From the NCBI RefSeq assembly GCF_000174195.1, contig NZ_ACFY01000096.1, positions 62,001 through 126,000 of the forward strand: 64,000 nucleotides of DNA, read 5' to 3'. Position numbers and translations under genes: made by a program. The notes beneath the pieces were generated by a model. The model saw only the letters and a list, made by a program, of their open reading frames with translations. It did no database searches and was not told the DNA's origin. Shown piece after piece: positions 37,971-48,700 of this stretch (position 1 is the first letter of the stretch; every line of letters begins with the position of its first letter). The stretch comes from Roseburia inulinivorans DSM 16841. Lineage in GTDB: Bacteria > Bacillota > Clostridia > Lachnospirales > Lachnospiraceae.

Positions 37971-39859
37971 TTATGCAAGCATCAGACAATAAATAGATAT
38001 ACCTGTGCCTATCAGCATTAAAAACGCTATAAGACTCTGATAATTCTCTAATTTCATGCTGCATCTCACTTTTTGGTTTATAAAAATGAGACTCAGTGGA
38101 AAGATCAGCGGCAAATAATATCTTGGTGATACTCCGTTAATTACCATCGACCCTACCGGTGTAAAATCCAGGTATAATGCCGTCCAGACCAGACATGCTG
38201 TTCCAAATATTAATACTGCATTCCATATTTTCATCATCAATATTTTTCTTTTCATCTGTGCATCATATGTTTTTTCTGTCATTCCAAAATCGGTCACAAA
38301 TGTAAACAACATCGTAAGCAGTACTACAAAATATCCTATTCCATCATAGATTCCACGGTATGCAAAATTTGCAAGCACTTTGGAACCAATAAAATAAGAT
38401 GCAAACGTTGTTCCAAGTGATTTCAACAAAACTCCTGTATACGTCAACGGATATCCCAAAATCATAGATAACTGACTTGTCTGGCTCGTATCTCCTCCAC
38501 GGTAATCTCCTACCTCTGCTCCGCTTGTAACATTACCTATTAACGGCAGTATAAAGGACGCAAACATTAATATTAATAAGACAAAGATTCCTGCTTTAAA
38601 CAGATTCTTTTGTCTCCTGCTATAAAACTTGTCCTTCGGCATAAGCCAATATAATGCCAAAAATGGAATATAGACCGCCTTTGAAAAGCATCCCACAACC
38701 ATAGCAAGAATAGATACCATCGTCCGTTTTGTTTGAATTTTTTCTTCACTCAGGTACTCTGTTACAAACAATGCTATGCCCAACATTAAAAGTGCTATCA
38801 CAAATGCATCATATGTAAATGACGAAAAAAGAAATACCGTTGTCGGCAGCAACCCAACACACATCAATGTACGTTTTCCATACTTGCTGAAACGAATCGC
38901 ACACGTAACGACAGCTGTACAAAACAGTAAATTAAAAAACTTTCCTAAAAATACTGTTGCTACATAAGACAATCCCAGTGTTCTTCCTAATCCAAGTCCT
39001 AATATCTGTGGAAGATAAGCCCTTTGTCCATATCTGAGAAATCTACCTTTTTGTGATGACAATACAACGGTATCATTTGCCTGATTAAGCCATTCTCCTA
39101 TCCATTGTTCTTCCTCTAACGTGTCCCCTGTTGGTACGCGCATTTCTACATTTGACATCACAGCATCACTGTACTCCATATAATTCCATACCCAGGAGTC
39201 TGTATATGCTATATTATAATGAATCTGTTCATCCCATGAATCAAATGAATGATGTGCTGATAAGATAATCACCGTTCCTAATGCAACTGATACCATTGCG
39301 TACATCCATTCGGGTCTTTTTCCAAAAAAGTACAATGAGAAACAAATATGTAACTTAGCAACAATACTGAAAATACAAGCAGAAACTTTGCCCAGGAAAA
39401 TACCGTGTGATTTACAAATATTATTGAATTTAACTTATCCGCATCTTTGTTTTCCACTGTCAATTTCAGGCTGTCAACTTTCTGATCTACCCAAACTGCA
39501 GATTTTCCAAGCAAAAATGATGCAGTATCTTCCAGTTCCATCACTTCTTTTTGTCCATATCCATCATAGAATGTCACTTTCATTCTGGAGCTGATATCCG
39601 TCTTGCTTTGATAAATCAAATAGATAGAACTCACATATCTTCCATCAAATAAAAAATCATACGTTGTCTCTCCATCTTTATTCTCTGCCTTTTGTACTTC
39701 GCTCACCTGAAAAGTCTGCTCATATTTTTCGTTTTTAAACGAATTCCACTGTAATAATACCTGTTCTACAAATAACGATAGGAAAAATATTACAATAATT
39801 GCAATAAAATCTCTAAGATATATTTTTTTATTTTTTAGAATTTGTTTTATCTGTTCCAT
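37971..39859 (-). pseudogene. DUF2142 membrane protein, frameshifted
   Basis: Two overlapping frames form one DUF2142 protein. The first (from 39859) has a membrane segment, an outer beta-rich domain (about 120 residues) and a second segment ending in SYIFVSHCTF. The second continues with FFGKRPEWMYAMVSVALG, a loop HHSFDSWDEQIHYN and about ten membrane segments. One extra T in the T6 run (A6 at 39324-39329) joins them to about 629 residues, normal for the family. DUF2142 proteins are GT-C-like in topology and common in polysaccharide loci; the reaction is unknown. A short-spaced AGGA box precedes the ATG. Confidence 0.85.
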
Positions 39860-39941
39860 TTTCCTTTTTCCTATCAAGTTGCAAAATAAATCCCATTCCT
39901 GCAAGTACAAGAATTAAGATGACTTCCCAAATTTTTTCCAT
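39828..39941 (-). CDS. Possible 37-residue single-pass membrane peptide
   Basis: A short frame between capD and the DUF2142 gene: ATG behind an AGGG box, one hydrophobic stretch (WEVILILVLAGMGFILQL) and a charged tail rich in Lys and Asn. It overlaps the DUF2142 start by 32 bases in another frame. It could be a real small protein coupled to DUF2142 translation, or chance. No homologue recognised. Confidence 0.35.
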   Translation of the reverse strand: MEKIWEVILILVLAGMGFILQLDRKKENGTDKTNSKK

Positions 39942-39964
39942 ATTATATACCCTGTTTTCTGGTT

Positions 39965-41827
39965 CTACCGATTCTGAATAGAGTATGTCGGAACCATACG
40001 CTGCACCCATTCCCGTATATCATCCGGTTCTTCTACCACATGCTCTTTGATCTCTTCTAACTGTTTTAAAAACTTCTCTTCATCCATCTGAATCGGTTTA
40101 CCAATATGAATTAATTTGTTGGCTGTTTCCTGCATGCCTTCTTCTTTCATGAGCATCTCTTCATACAGTTTTTCGCCTGGTCTTAATCCTGTAAATACGA
40201 TCTGGATATCCTCGTCGGGTTTATGTCCCGAAAGAAGTATCAGGTTTCTCGCAAGGTCTACGATCTTGACCGGTTCTCCCATATCCAGGACAAAGATTTC
40301 TCCCCCCTTTGCATAGGCTCCTGCCTGTAACACAAGAGATACTGCTTCCGGTATTGTCATAAAATAACGGATAATATCCGGGTGCGTAACGGTAACCGGT
40401 CCGCCTGCCTCAATCTGCTTCTTAAATAAAGGAATCACACTTCCGTTGCTTCCAAGTACATTACCAAATCGGACTGCTACATATTCTGTCTTAGAACGAT
40501 TATTGTATGTCTGAATAATCATCTCACAGATTCTCTTGGTAGCTCCCATAATATTCGTCGGGTTTACTGCCTTATCTGTAGAGATCATGACAAAACGTTT
40601 AACATTGTATTTATCTGCGGCCTGAACCACTTTCCATGTTCCTAAAACATTATTTTTTACTGCTTCATTCGGGCTGTCTTCCATCAACGGTACATGTTTA
40701 TGCGCTGCCGCATGATATACGATCTCCGGACGATATTTATCAAAAATCAGATCCATGCGCTTTGTATTTCTTACGGAAGCGATCAATACGACCAGATCGA
40801 GTTCCGGGTAATTTCTCCTTAGCTCCTGCTGGATATCGTATGTAGTATTTTCATAAATATCAACGATCACTAACTGTTTTGGATTGTGTGATGCGATCTG
40901 GCGGCATAACTCGCTGCCGATCGACCCCCCTCCACCAGTAACCATAACTACCTTATCAGAAACATATCCCATAATGGAATCAAGATCAACCGTGATCGGA
41001 TCACGTCCTAAAAGATCATTTACATCAACATCTTTTAATTTACTGATACTGACATCGCCATTTACCAACTGATATATACCCGGTAAACGTTTTAATTCAC
41101 AGCCGGTCTGTTTACAAATATCTAGAATCGCTTTTGTCTCTTTTGCACTCGCTGTCGGAATTGCAATAATAATCTCATCTACAAGATACTCATTTGCAAT
41201 TTCTATGATATCATTTCTATCTCCAAGGACTTTGACACCATGCATATATTTTCCAATTTTGCTTTTATCATCATCCACAAAACCTACAATATGCATATTC
41301 ACAAAACGACTGCCGGAAATTTCCTTGATAATAGAATTTCCTGCTTCTCCGGCACCTACTACAAGCACTCTCTTAAGATTCTTCTCATCCACTTTTTTTC
41401 CAAAAAAAGTTCTGACTGCCCGATAAGAATAGCGGCTGATAAACATAAACGCCAATAATAATGTTCCGTAAATAAAATACCAGCTTCTAGGCAGCGGATA
41501 CTCCTGATCTCTGTAATTCAGAAGAATCGTCACTGTATTGAGCAGCGTATCTACAATACATGCTGCTGCAAGATACAATAATTCGGTTACCCCTGCATAT
41601 ACCCAAAGGCTGCTATACAAACGAAATACATAAAATACAATAATCGCGATCACTAACGTTGCCGGCAATGAACTCCATACAACACCAATATAATACTTTG
41701 GTACAGCCGAAAGACTAAATTCAAATCTTACAATCAATGCCGTGATGCTTGTCAATATTACAATGCAAATATCCATCAGCACCATAAATATTCTCTTGAT
41801 CCATAATGTTTTATCTAAGTTTTTCAT
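39965..41827 (-). CDS. capD: CapD/FlaA1-type UDP-GlcNAc 4,6-dehydratase, membrane-anchored
   Basis: A 620-residue protein with four N-terminal membrane segments, a first Rossmann domain (VLVVGAGEAGNSII, about residue 153) and a second catalytic SDR domain (VMVTGGGGSIGSELC, about residue 293; ISTDKAVNPTNIMGATKR, where Met replaces the usual Tyr of YxxxK as in PglF/WbpM). It removes water from UDP-GlcNAc to give UDP-4-keto-6-deoxy-GlcNAc. Length and domain order match PglF/WbpM/CapD. Downstream PGT and SDR genes make a coherent initiating-sugar set. Confidence 0.93.
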   Translation of the reverse strand: MKNLDKTLWIKRIFMVLMDICIVILTSITALIVRFEFSLSAVPKYYIGVVWSSLPATLVIAIIVFYVFRLYSSLWVYAGVTELLYLAAACIVDTLLNTVTILLNYRDQEYPLPRSWYFIYGTLLLAFMFISRYSYRAVRTFFGKKVDEKNLKRVLVVGAGEAGNSIIKEISGSRFVNMHIVGFVDDDKSKIGKYMHGVKVLGDRNDIIEIANEYLVDEIIIAIPTASAKETKAILDICKQTGCELKRLPGIYQLVNGDVSISKLKDVDVNDLLGRDPITVDLDSIMGYVSDKVVMVTGGGGSIGSELCRQIASHNPKQLVIVDIYENTTYDIQQELRRNYPELDLVVLIASVRNTKRMDLIFDKYRPEIVYHAAAHKHVPLMEDSPNEAVKNNVLGTWKVVQAADKYNVKRFVMISTDKAVNPTNIMGATKRICEMIIQTYNNRSKTEYVAVRFGNVLGSNGSVIPLFKKQIEAGGPVTVTHPDIIRYFMTIPEAVSLVLQAGAYAKGGEIFVLDMGEPVKIVDLARNLILLSGHKPDEDIQIVFTGLRPGEKLYEEMLMKEEGMQETANKLIHIGKPIQMDEEKFLKQLEEIKEHVVEEPDDIREWVQRMVPTYSIQNR

Positions 41828-41851
41828 AAGTCCGCCACTTTTCTCTATAAA

Positions 41852-42553
41852 TTATTTTGCATATACTTCATAATGTTCTGTATTATAAATTTTACTAAAT
41901 CCAATGCTATTAAAAAATTCAATATTGTCATACTCAGAATTAATAACCAGACAATTGCAGCCATAGGATTCTGTTTCTATCTGCAGCTGTTCCAGATTCT
42001 CCTGGGTAAAAGATAAACCTTCACCATAAATAACAGCAAACCTGGTATCATATTCCCGAAGCTCACCTGCCACCTCTTCCGGTGCAAGAACTCTTGGTTT
42101 TTCTACAAATTCCAACTGTTCAGCGATCTCCATGACTTCATTTGATATTTTATAACTGTTTGTGATAAATTCCAAATGCTGCGACGTATAATTTAATCCC
42201 ATCCCTGCCTGAATCAGTAAAATATATATCACTATGACAATTATTTTTTCTTTCTTAGATGGTATGTTTATCAAATAGTCTGTCATTGCAACTCCAACAA
42301 CCGATACTATGTTTAGTATTCCATAGACCATCCAATGATCTGTCTTCTGACCGCTCATATTTAGTATGCCATTTGCAATCCCCGGCGTCACCAGAAAAAG
42401 TATACCAAAAATCTCATATATTAACAAATTTCTTTGTCTTTTTTTATTTATAATCAAGAAATAAAATATTGCAACAAAAAGGAAAAAAACATTTGTTCCC
42501 ATCCCATTGTAAGAAAAATATGCATTTTTAATGTCTTCCCACAACCCGGACAT
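41852..42553 (-). CDS. Membrane protein partnered with DUF6077 protein, copy 2
   Basis: A 233-residue protein: four membrane segments in the first 125 residues and a soluble C-terminal domain of about 105 residues. Despite low identity it aligns along its length with the partner protein at 20011-21267, including the REYD segment near RVLAPEEV. An AGGAAGGGG box eight bases upstream of the ATG shows it is translated as a separate protein, even though it starts inside the DUF6077 gene (26-base overlap). Function unknown; probably the second half of a GT-C-like complex. Confidence 0.7.
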   Translation of the reverse strand: MSGLWEDIKNAYFSYNGMGTNVFFLFVAIFYFLIINKKRQRNLLIYEIFGILFLVTPGIANGILNMSGQKTDHWMVYGILNIVSVVGVAMTDYLINIPSKKEKIIVIVIYILLIQAGMGLNYTSQHLEFITNSYKISNEVMEIAEQLEFVEKPRVLAPEEVAGELREYDTRFAVIYGEGLSFTQENLEQLQIETESYGCNCLVINSEYDNIEFFNSIGFSKIYNTEHYEVYAK

Positions 42554-43553
42554 ATTTATACCCCTTCCTTACAAACCAGACAAGAATCATCAGCAACATC
42601 ATCAGGAACACATAAAACCAGCCTTTGTGATGTAACAATTGTGCCGCCGGATATAAAATAATAAATAATACTGCCTGCATCATAACCGGATGTTTTACAC
42701 AATCGGATACTTTATTTTTTTCTCCTCCATACATGAAATTTAACATACGCATCACTTGTAAAAACGCATATGGAAGAATGCAGCATTCCAACATTACACT
42801 ACCATTCCAACAGCTTCGGAATATGCCTGTCACCGGAGTTTCTACCGCTGTATATATTGGTACATAATAGATAATTTCTACAATTATTAAAAATACTGCC
42901 TGCATTTTTTCCTGCTTAAAAAAGAACTTTCCAATTTCCCAATAACAGCACATAAAAAATGGTAAAATGAATAATGGAAGTATTACCTTTATCAGCAATG
43001 CCGGATGTAATCCGGAAACCCATGCATTGACCGCATATAGCATCTCATAAGGTGAAAATATCTTTTCCATCTGCGTGGCAGGATACTGCTCGCCAGTATA
43101 TGGTTGATATATATATGCAGAATTGGTATCAATTGATGTCATTACTGTTTGTACTGTCTGCTCCATCTGTGGTTTTACACAAACTACAGAAAACAATATT
43201 GCTATTATGGATACTATCATTGCAATTTTTACAGCCTTGTGTCCATTTTCTGATTTTCTTTTATGTTTGAAACATCCAAGTATTGCTTTTTTATTTGCTA
43301 AAATGGATACCACACATATCGTAATCGTCGCAAGCAGCCAAACCATACTAAGTTTTTCTAATGTGCAGCCACGATATAAAAAAAGTACCGCAACACCCCA
43401 AAATATTCCAAGCATAATAACAAATCCATTTGCATATGTGCTTGATATATTTCTCTTTTTTACACCTGCTGCTGCATCTATCAATGCACCTGCTAACCAT
43501 GGCACTAAAAAAAACAAATAAATTACCAGCAATATTCCTGCTGCATTTTTCAT
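42528..43553 (-). CDS. DUF6077-type GT-C-like membrane protein, copy 2
   Basis: A 341-residue protein with about nine membrane segments. The outer loop after the third or fourth segment has TNSAYIYQPYTGEQYPATQ, parallel to KFNAYTGEQ in the other DUF6077 protein. Here the acidic DDS of that protein is not obvious; the loop reads TSIDTNSAY. The ATG overlaps the kinase-like gene stop (ATGA) and has AGGAGA upstream. It probably transfers a sugar or works as a structural partner; this copy may differ in activity. Confidence 0.68.
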   Translation of the reverse strand: MKNAAGILLVIYLFFLVPWLAGALIDAAAGVKKRNISSTYANGFVIMLGIFWGVAVLFLYRGCTLEKLSMVWLLATITICVVSILANKKAILGCFKHKRKSENGHKAVKIAMIVSIIAILFSVVCVKPQMEQTVQTVMTSIDTNSAYIYQPYTGEQYPATQMEKIFSPYEMLYAVNAWVSGLHPALLIKVILPLFILPFFMCCYWEIGKFFFKQEKMQAVFLIIVEIIYYVPIYTAVETPVTGIFRSCWNGSVMLECCILPYAFLQVMRMLNFMYGGEKNKVSDCVKHPVMMQAVLFIILYPAAQLLHHKGWFYVFLMMLLMILVWFVRKGYKYVRVVGRH

Positions 43554-44830
43554 TCATTTTCTCCTAACACTTTATCGACTTTGCGTTCTAATAAAATTTT
43601 ATATACTTTCGTTCCCTTAATATACTCCAGTTCGTTTTCTACTTTGTTCATATGACATTTTAACTCACTAAGTGCACTGAGTATCGGATTATCCTGCAAC
43701 CCTGCTTCCCTGATTCTAAATGCAATTTTTACCTCTCTTACATTATTTTCCCATTGATTTTCAAATATGATCTGTGGATCTTCCGATGCAAATATAAAAT
43801 CATGATCTTTTGTTATGATGGCATTGTGCCGATAATGTTCAATTTCATATTCATTGTTATCTTTTGTCACAATTTGCACCTTGAGATTTTGCAAAACACA
43901 TGAAACATTTAATGGATCCAATCGTATTTCTGATACATACTGTGTGAATTCAATCGGAATATTCAATTTTACATTCTGTCCTATAATATGATTTGTAATT
44001 GCCTTGTCTTCAAGATAGTTTGTTCCATCATTTAAGAACACCTGTAAGAATAAGTTTTCCTCCGGAAGCAGTTTTTTCACATCGTATACTTCTTTTTTGT
44101 AAGCAATAAGGCTTGCGTTATAGCCATTTTTCTCACCATATACATATTGATTAAATGCTTCATTCATATTTTCAAATATAACAATTTCTTCTTCCGTCAT
44201 ATCAAAGCAATCATAAATTTCATTGATCGTCATGATATCTTTCATAGCACTGCCATTTCTGGTATAAAAAGCAGACACCGCACGATATATTACAAATTTC
44301 ACTGGAATTGGAAATGAAAATACCCATTCATAATCAATAATTTTATATTTGCTGTCAGTTTGATCTTTTATGATATTATCAAAGCTCATATCGATATTCA
44401 TTTCTTTTCCACATTCCATCTCATCTGGAAAAGAAACTTCGCCAAATACCTGTACAAATTGTGCATCCGGCATAAATGTTCTTTTTTCTATATTAACATT
44501 ATTTCTTATGATTCCATCATACATTCTAAGCAAAGAAAGAAATCTTACTTCGTCTTTATCCTCAAGAGCCTCCAACATTGTATTGCAAAGACTCTCCCCG
44601 GTTAAAAATTCAAAAGCGATCTCGTTTTCTGAAATCAGTTTCGATGGACACAGGATACCTTCATCCTTATTTTTTTCATAATAATCAGACATCTTCCTGA
44701 TATGTGCTGCTCCGTCTTTTGCCAATGCTCTTTTTACAACCAGTCTCTGTTCCCCGTCCTTCATTATGTAGGTTTCTATCTGAAACTGTTTTCTTCTCTC
44801 TTTTGTAATTTTTGAGTAAATTTTCTTCAA
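43550..44830 (-). CDS. Kinase-like (WbdD-type) protein with C-terminal coiled coil
   Basis: A 426-residue protein. Residues 1-230 look like a small aminoglycoside-phosphotransferase/lipopolysaccharide-kinase fold: RLVVKRAL (possible ATP-binding lysine), EFLTGESL hinge, catalytic-loop DMSFDNI (Asp147, Asn152) and IIDYEW (Asp166) as the metal-binding DFG equivalent. Residues 250-380 are a beta-rich region, and about 388-412 (LSELKCHMNKVENELEYI) form a coiled coil. Together with the methyltransferase next door and Wzm/Wzt upstream, this recalls E. coli WbdD, whose kinase-methyltransferase caps the O9a chain and whose coiled coil sets chain length. The start is TTG with a strong GAGGTGAT box. Confidence 0.65.
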   Translation of the reverse strand: MKKIYSKITKERRKQFQIETYIMKDGEQRLVVKRALAKDGAAHIRKMSDYYEKNKDEGILCPSKLISENEIAFEFLTGESLCNTMLEALEDKDEVRFLSLLRMYDGIIRNNVNIEKRTFMPDAQFVQVFGEVSFPDEMECGKEMNIDMSFDNIIKDQTDSKYKIIDYEWVFSFPIPVKFVIYRAVSAFYTRNGSAMKDIMTINEIYDCFDMTEEEIVIFENMNEAFNQYVYGEKNGYNASLIAYKKEVYDVKKLLPEENLFLQVFLNDGTNYLEDKAITNHIIGQNVKLNIPIEFTQYVSEIRLDPLNVSCVLQNLKVQIVTKDNNEYEIEHYRHNAIITKDHDFIFASEDPQIIFENQWENNVREVKIAFRIREAGLQDNPILSALSELKCHMNKVENELEYIKGTKVYKILLERKVDKVLGENE

Positions 44831-44844
44831 GATATCACCTCACA

Positions 44845-45753
44845 CTATTTTGCAACTTCTATAAAGAAGGAATTTGCAAAAAAATCAAATTTTTTTTCTT
44901 TTAAAAGATTTGCATAGACTCTATTTTCGTTAAAAAGCATCATTCTTGTATTATCGAAAGTATCTAAACCTATATTAAGATCATCTTCTCGTGGAAGGTA
45001 CTCATCAGAAAAAATCTGTACAGGGAATTTATAATCCGGAAACGGATAATAGAATTCTGCTTTCCCATATCCAGCATCTGTAATTATTTTCTTTAACGCC
45101 TCTTTACTAAAAGTTCTCACTTTACTATCTGTATCAATATAACCTTCCAAACCATCAAAAAATTTTCCAGTATGGTCTTCTCTGGAGCCCGCCCAATATT
45201 TCAATCCAAATTTATTTTCAATAGCAATCAGCAGTTTTCCATCTTCTTTCAAATATCCACTGATTTTTTTTAAAAAGGCTTCAAATGGATATTCATCATC
45301 CGTGTAATAACCGGCATATTCCAATACTCCGATCAATGTAATATAATCATACTTTTCTTTCAAAACAACATCATTGAAATTTCCAACCATAATTGTAAGA
45401 TTATCGTATTCTTTATTACGGTTTGCATTAATTAATGATCTGCGTTTAGAAAGATCTACACTCGTCACATGCTTTGCATTTCTGCAAAGTACTCCACTGA
45501 TAGCTCCACATCCTGCCCCAATTTCAAGTACAGATGCATCTTTTTTTAAAGGATACCACTCCAGTATATTTTGTCTGACAGGTGAAAAATGATATAACAC
45601 TGGCCACCGGTCATCTTCTGCAAGTATCTTCTCTACGTCTGGTTCTTCCATAATAAGCTGTAACAGATCATTCTCGATGTCCCCGTCACTATATTGATCC
45701 TGTCCATTATAAAATGTATAATCTAACGTTACTTTTCCAATCTGCTCTGTCAT
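44845..45753 (-). CDS. Class I SAM-dependent methyltransferase
   Basis: A 302-residue methyltransferase with VLEIGAGCGAISGVLC (motif I, about residue 75), VTSVDLSKRR, and YDYITLIGVLEY (motif IV). An N-terminal extension of about 70 residues and a long C-terminal part complete it. It lies between the three-module transferase and the kinase-like gene and probably methylates the sugar polymer or its phosphate cap. GAGG is five bases before the ATG. Confidence 0.85.
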   Translation of the reverse strand: MTEQIGKVTLDYTFYNGQDQYSDGDIENDLLQLIMEEPDVEKILAEDDRWPVLYHFSPVRQNILEWYPLKKDASVLEIGAGCGAISGVLCRNAKHVTSVDLSKRRSLINANRNKEYDNLTIMVGNFNDVVLKEKYDYITLIGVLEYAGYYTDDEYPFEAFLKKISGYLKEDGKLLIAIENKFGLKYWAGSREDHTGKFFDGLEGYIDTDSKVRTFSKEALKKIITDAGYGKAEFYYPFPDYKFPVQIFSDEYLPREDDLNIGLDTFDNTRMMLFNENRVYANLLKEKKFDFFANSFFIEVAK

Positions 45754-45791
45754 AGAACCTCTTTTCTATAGTTATCTACAACTATTATTTT

Positions 45792-48700
45792 TTACCCAAG
45801 AATCTCCTTGATATCCTTTATAAAATCAAATACATGCTCATTTTTTACATATAATGGATTCGCTGTCACATGTTCTACCTGCGGTCTGTAAGCTTTACAG
45901 ATTTCAGTCAGATGTGTTGCAATGTTCATTGGACTGATATTATCCAGTGATACCATGTTATCATTGAAATCCTTAAGATCTTTATTCGCATAAGTATTCG
46001 TGATCGTCTTTACATCAAATACCGACATCTCAAGTGGCGGATAACTTGGATGTGGTGAACACATCAGTGAAATTCCTGCGTAAGTTTCCTGCAAAGTCCG
46101 CGCATATTCTTCAATTGTAAGCTTTCCAACGGAGACAAGCTCTTTGCCGTTTCCAAGCGGAATTGAACGGTGCATCTCCCCTGCCGAAAGAATCTCCCAT
46201 TCCTCAATATCCGGCTGCATCATCACCCATTTTTTCAGAGCCGCTACTACAAGGTTAAATGCATTACGCTCCGTACCTGGACGTCCATAAACAAGAATCT
46301 GTTTTTTCTTATCAACCTGTGCAGGCATTTGCTCTAACGCTTTTCTTAATCCATCATTTAAGACAGGGTCAAATGCAAAGCTATGCGTAAAATGGTAATG
46401 ATTTTCATCGAAGAATTCTTTCAACAACATACTGTTAAAAATTGCAATTGTTGGATAATCACTTTTGTAGGTAGAATCTGCAAGCAGGTACTTCGTAGAC
46501 CAGGAGTAAAATCCTGGCTCATAATCCTGAATAAAATAGAGAAAAATATTTGGTTTGATTCCAAATGTATTTTCAAATCCAACATAAGCATCCTGACAAC
46601 AATACGCTGTCCACCAGCCAGTAAATAAGAAATAGTCATTCTCTGACACTGGAATACTGCGGTTAAAACGATTGCTGTATGGAATAATCTGTTTTGCAAC
46701 GAGAGAATCATCTTCTGCTTTTACAAATGTATACTCATCGGAATATTTTTTAATGGCTGCTTTGTCTGGCTCTGCGTCTACTAAAATAATACGTGCATCA
46801 TAGCCTAATGCTTTCACTAAAGTATCGAAAAACTTCAGTGCAGTTGAGATTCCACCAAAGACATGCTCTGCATTGATAGACGGAACCAGAAGGTTCATTC
46901 TGCGGTTCGGATATTCTATCTTACGGAAAGTGTATGGTGTAATTTCATATACATTCGTATCCAATTGTGGAAGTCCGGTTTCTCTTTTTCTCTTCAGAAG
47001 CATTTTTTCCTCCTGCTCTTTGACAGTCTGCTGCACCGCGGCACAAATTTTGGGCTGACAACAATAATAATCAAGATTTCTATTATAATATGGATCTCCG
47101 TTTTTCCGGTAGGTCTTATACATCTGATCAGACAGATCAAAGTCAATCTGTGGGATTTTACTTGCATCCCTGCTCTTAGATTCATAATGATACAGACGAA
47201 CATTTGGATCGTAGATATTCACGAGTCCATGCTGGTTTGCACGAAGTGCAAGTTCAATATCGCTTCCACATACAATGAATTTCTCATCAAATCCACCGAT
47301 TTTCTCAATTGTCGCCTTCGAAACTGCAAGACAGGCTCCCGTTACCGCCGAAACATTTCTTGTTACCATCGGTGACACAAATGGCGATCCATAGTGCTGC
47401 GGTTTCATTCCCTTGAATACATGATCAGCCCAGCCACCCATTCCAATAACTACTCCTGCATGCTGGATCGTATTATCTTCATATAAAAGCAATCCACCGA
47501 CAACACCAACATCTTTTCGTATAGCTTTCTCTACCAGTCTTGTAAGCCATTCCGGTTCAATAACTTCTACATCATTATTCAAACATACATAGACATCTCC
47601 GGTTGCGAACTTCATTCCATAATTATTAAGCCTTGACCAGTTAAACTCAAACGCCGCATCTTTCACGATGACATTGTCATGTTCTTCTTTCACCTTCTTC
47701 AGATAAGTGAAAGTCTCTTCCCTCTCAGAATTGTTATTTAAAATAATAATCTCAAAATTTTTATAAGTTGTCTTCGCATAAATACTGTCAATTGCAGCCT
47801 TTAACAAATCTGCATGATCTTTAATCGGAATAATAATGGAAACCTTCGGTTCCTCATTCATGTGATATCTCACATCATAGACAAACAAATTCTCTGTCTC
47901 ATTTGCAGTCGCTGCTCCTTTGCCATAAACACGATCTAAATGTTCCTGAATCGCATTAAGTCCTGCTGTCTGTGCATATGGCTTTGACTCCGGGTTGGCT
48001 GCTGTGGAGCTCGGAAGATCTCTCCAATGATAAAGTATCTCAGGGACATGTCCAATCTTGTCCGTCATCTCTGTCATTCGAAGTAACAGATCATAATCCT
48101 GGCTTCCGTTGAACTCACCGCGAAATCCACCCACTTTTTCAAATAAGGACTTCTTGAATCCAATCAAATGTCCTAAATACATCTGGCTCAGGAAAAGATC
48201 CGGAGACCAGTCAGGTTTACATAATGGATCTCTCGTTTTTCCTTTCGCATCAATAATATCCATATCGCTGTATATGATCTCAGAACCTTCTTTTTTTATC
48301 TTCTGATAAAATTCATGTAATGCAGACGGTGCAAGCTCATCATCATTATCCATAAGAAGGATATACTCTCCGGATGCAAGCGCTGCTGCCGCATTGGTTG
48401 CTCCTGAAATCCCCTGATTTTTTTCTAATAATTTAATTTTAATCCGGCTATTTTTCATTGCAGATAAGTGCTCTCTTACCTCCTGCTTTGTAGAACAGTC
48501 ATCTGCAATGCAAATCTCCCAGTTTTTGTAATTCTGCTTTTCTATAGATTCAATCGCCTTATCAAGCCACTTAATTTCTACATTATATACAGGCATTACA
48601 ATGGAAAAAAGAATCTCTCCACTATAATTTTTTAATTTTTCTTTCTTCACTCTGCCGTATCCAGGTTCATAATTTACACTGGCAGATAAACGCTGTTTAA

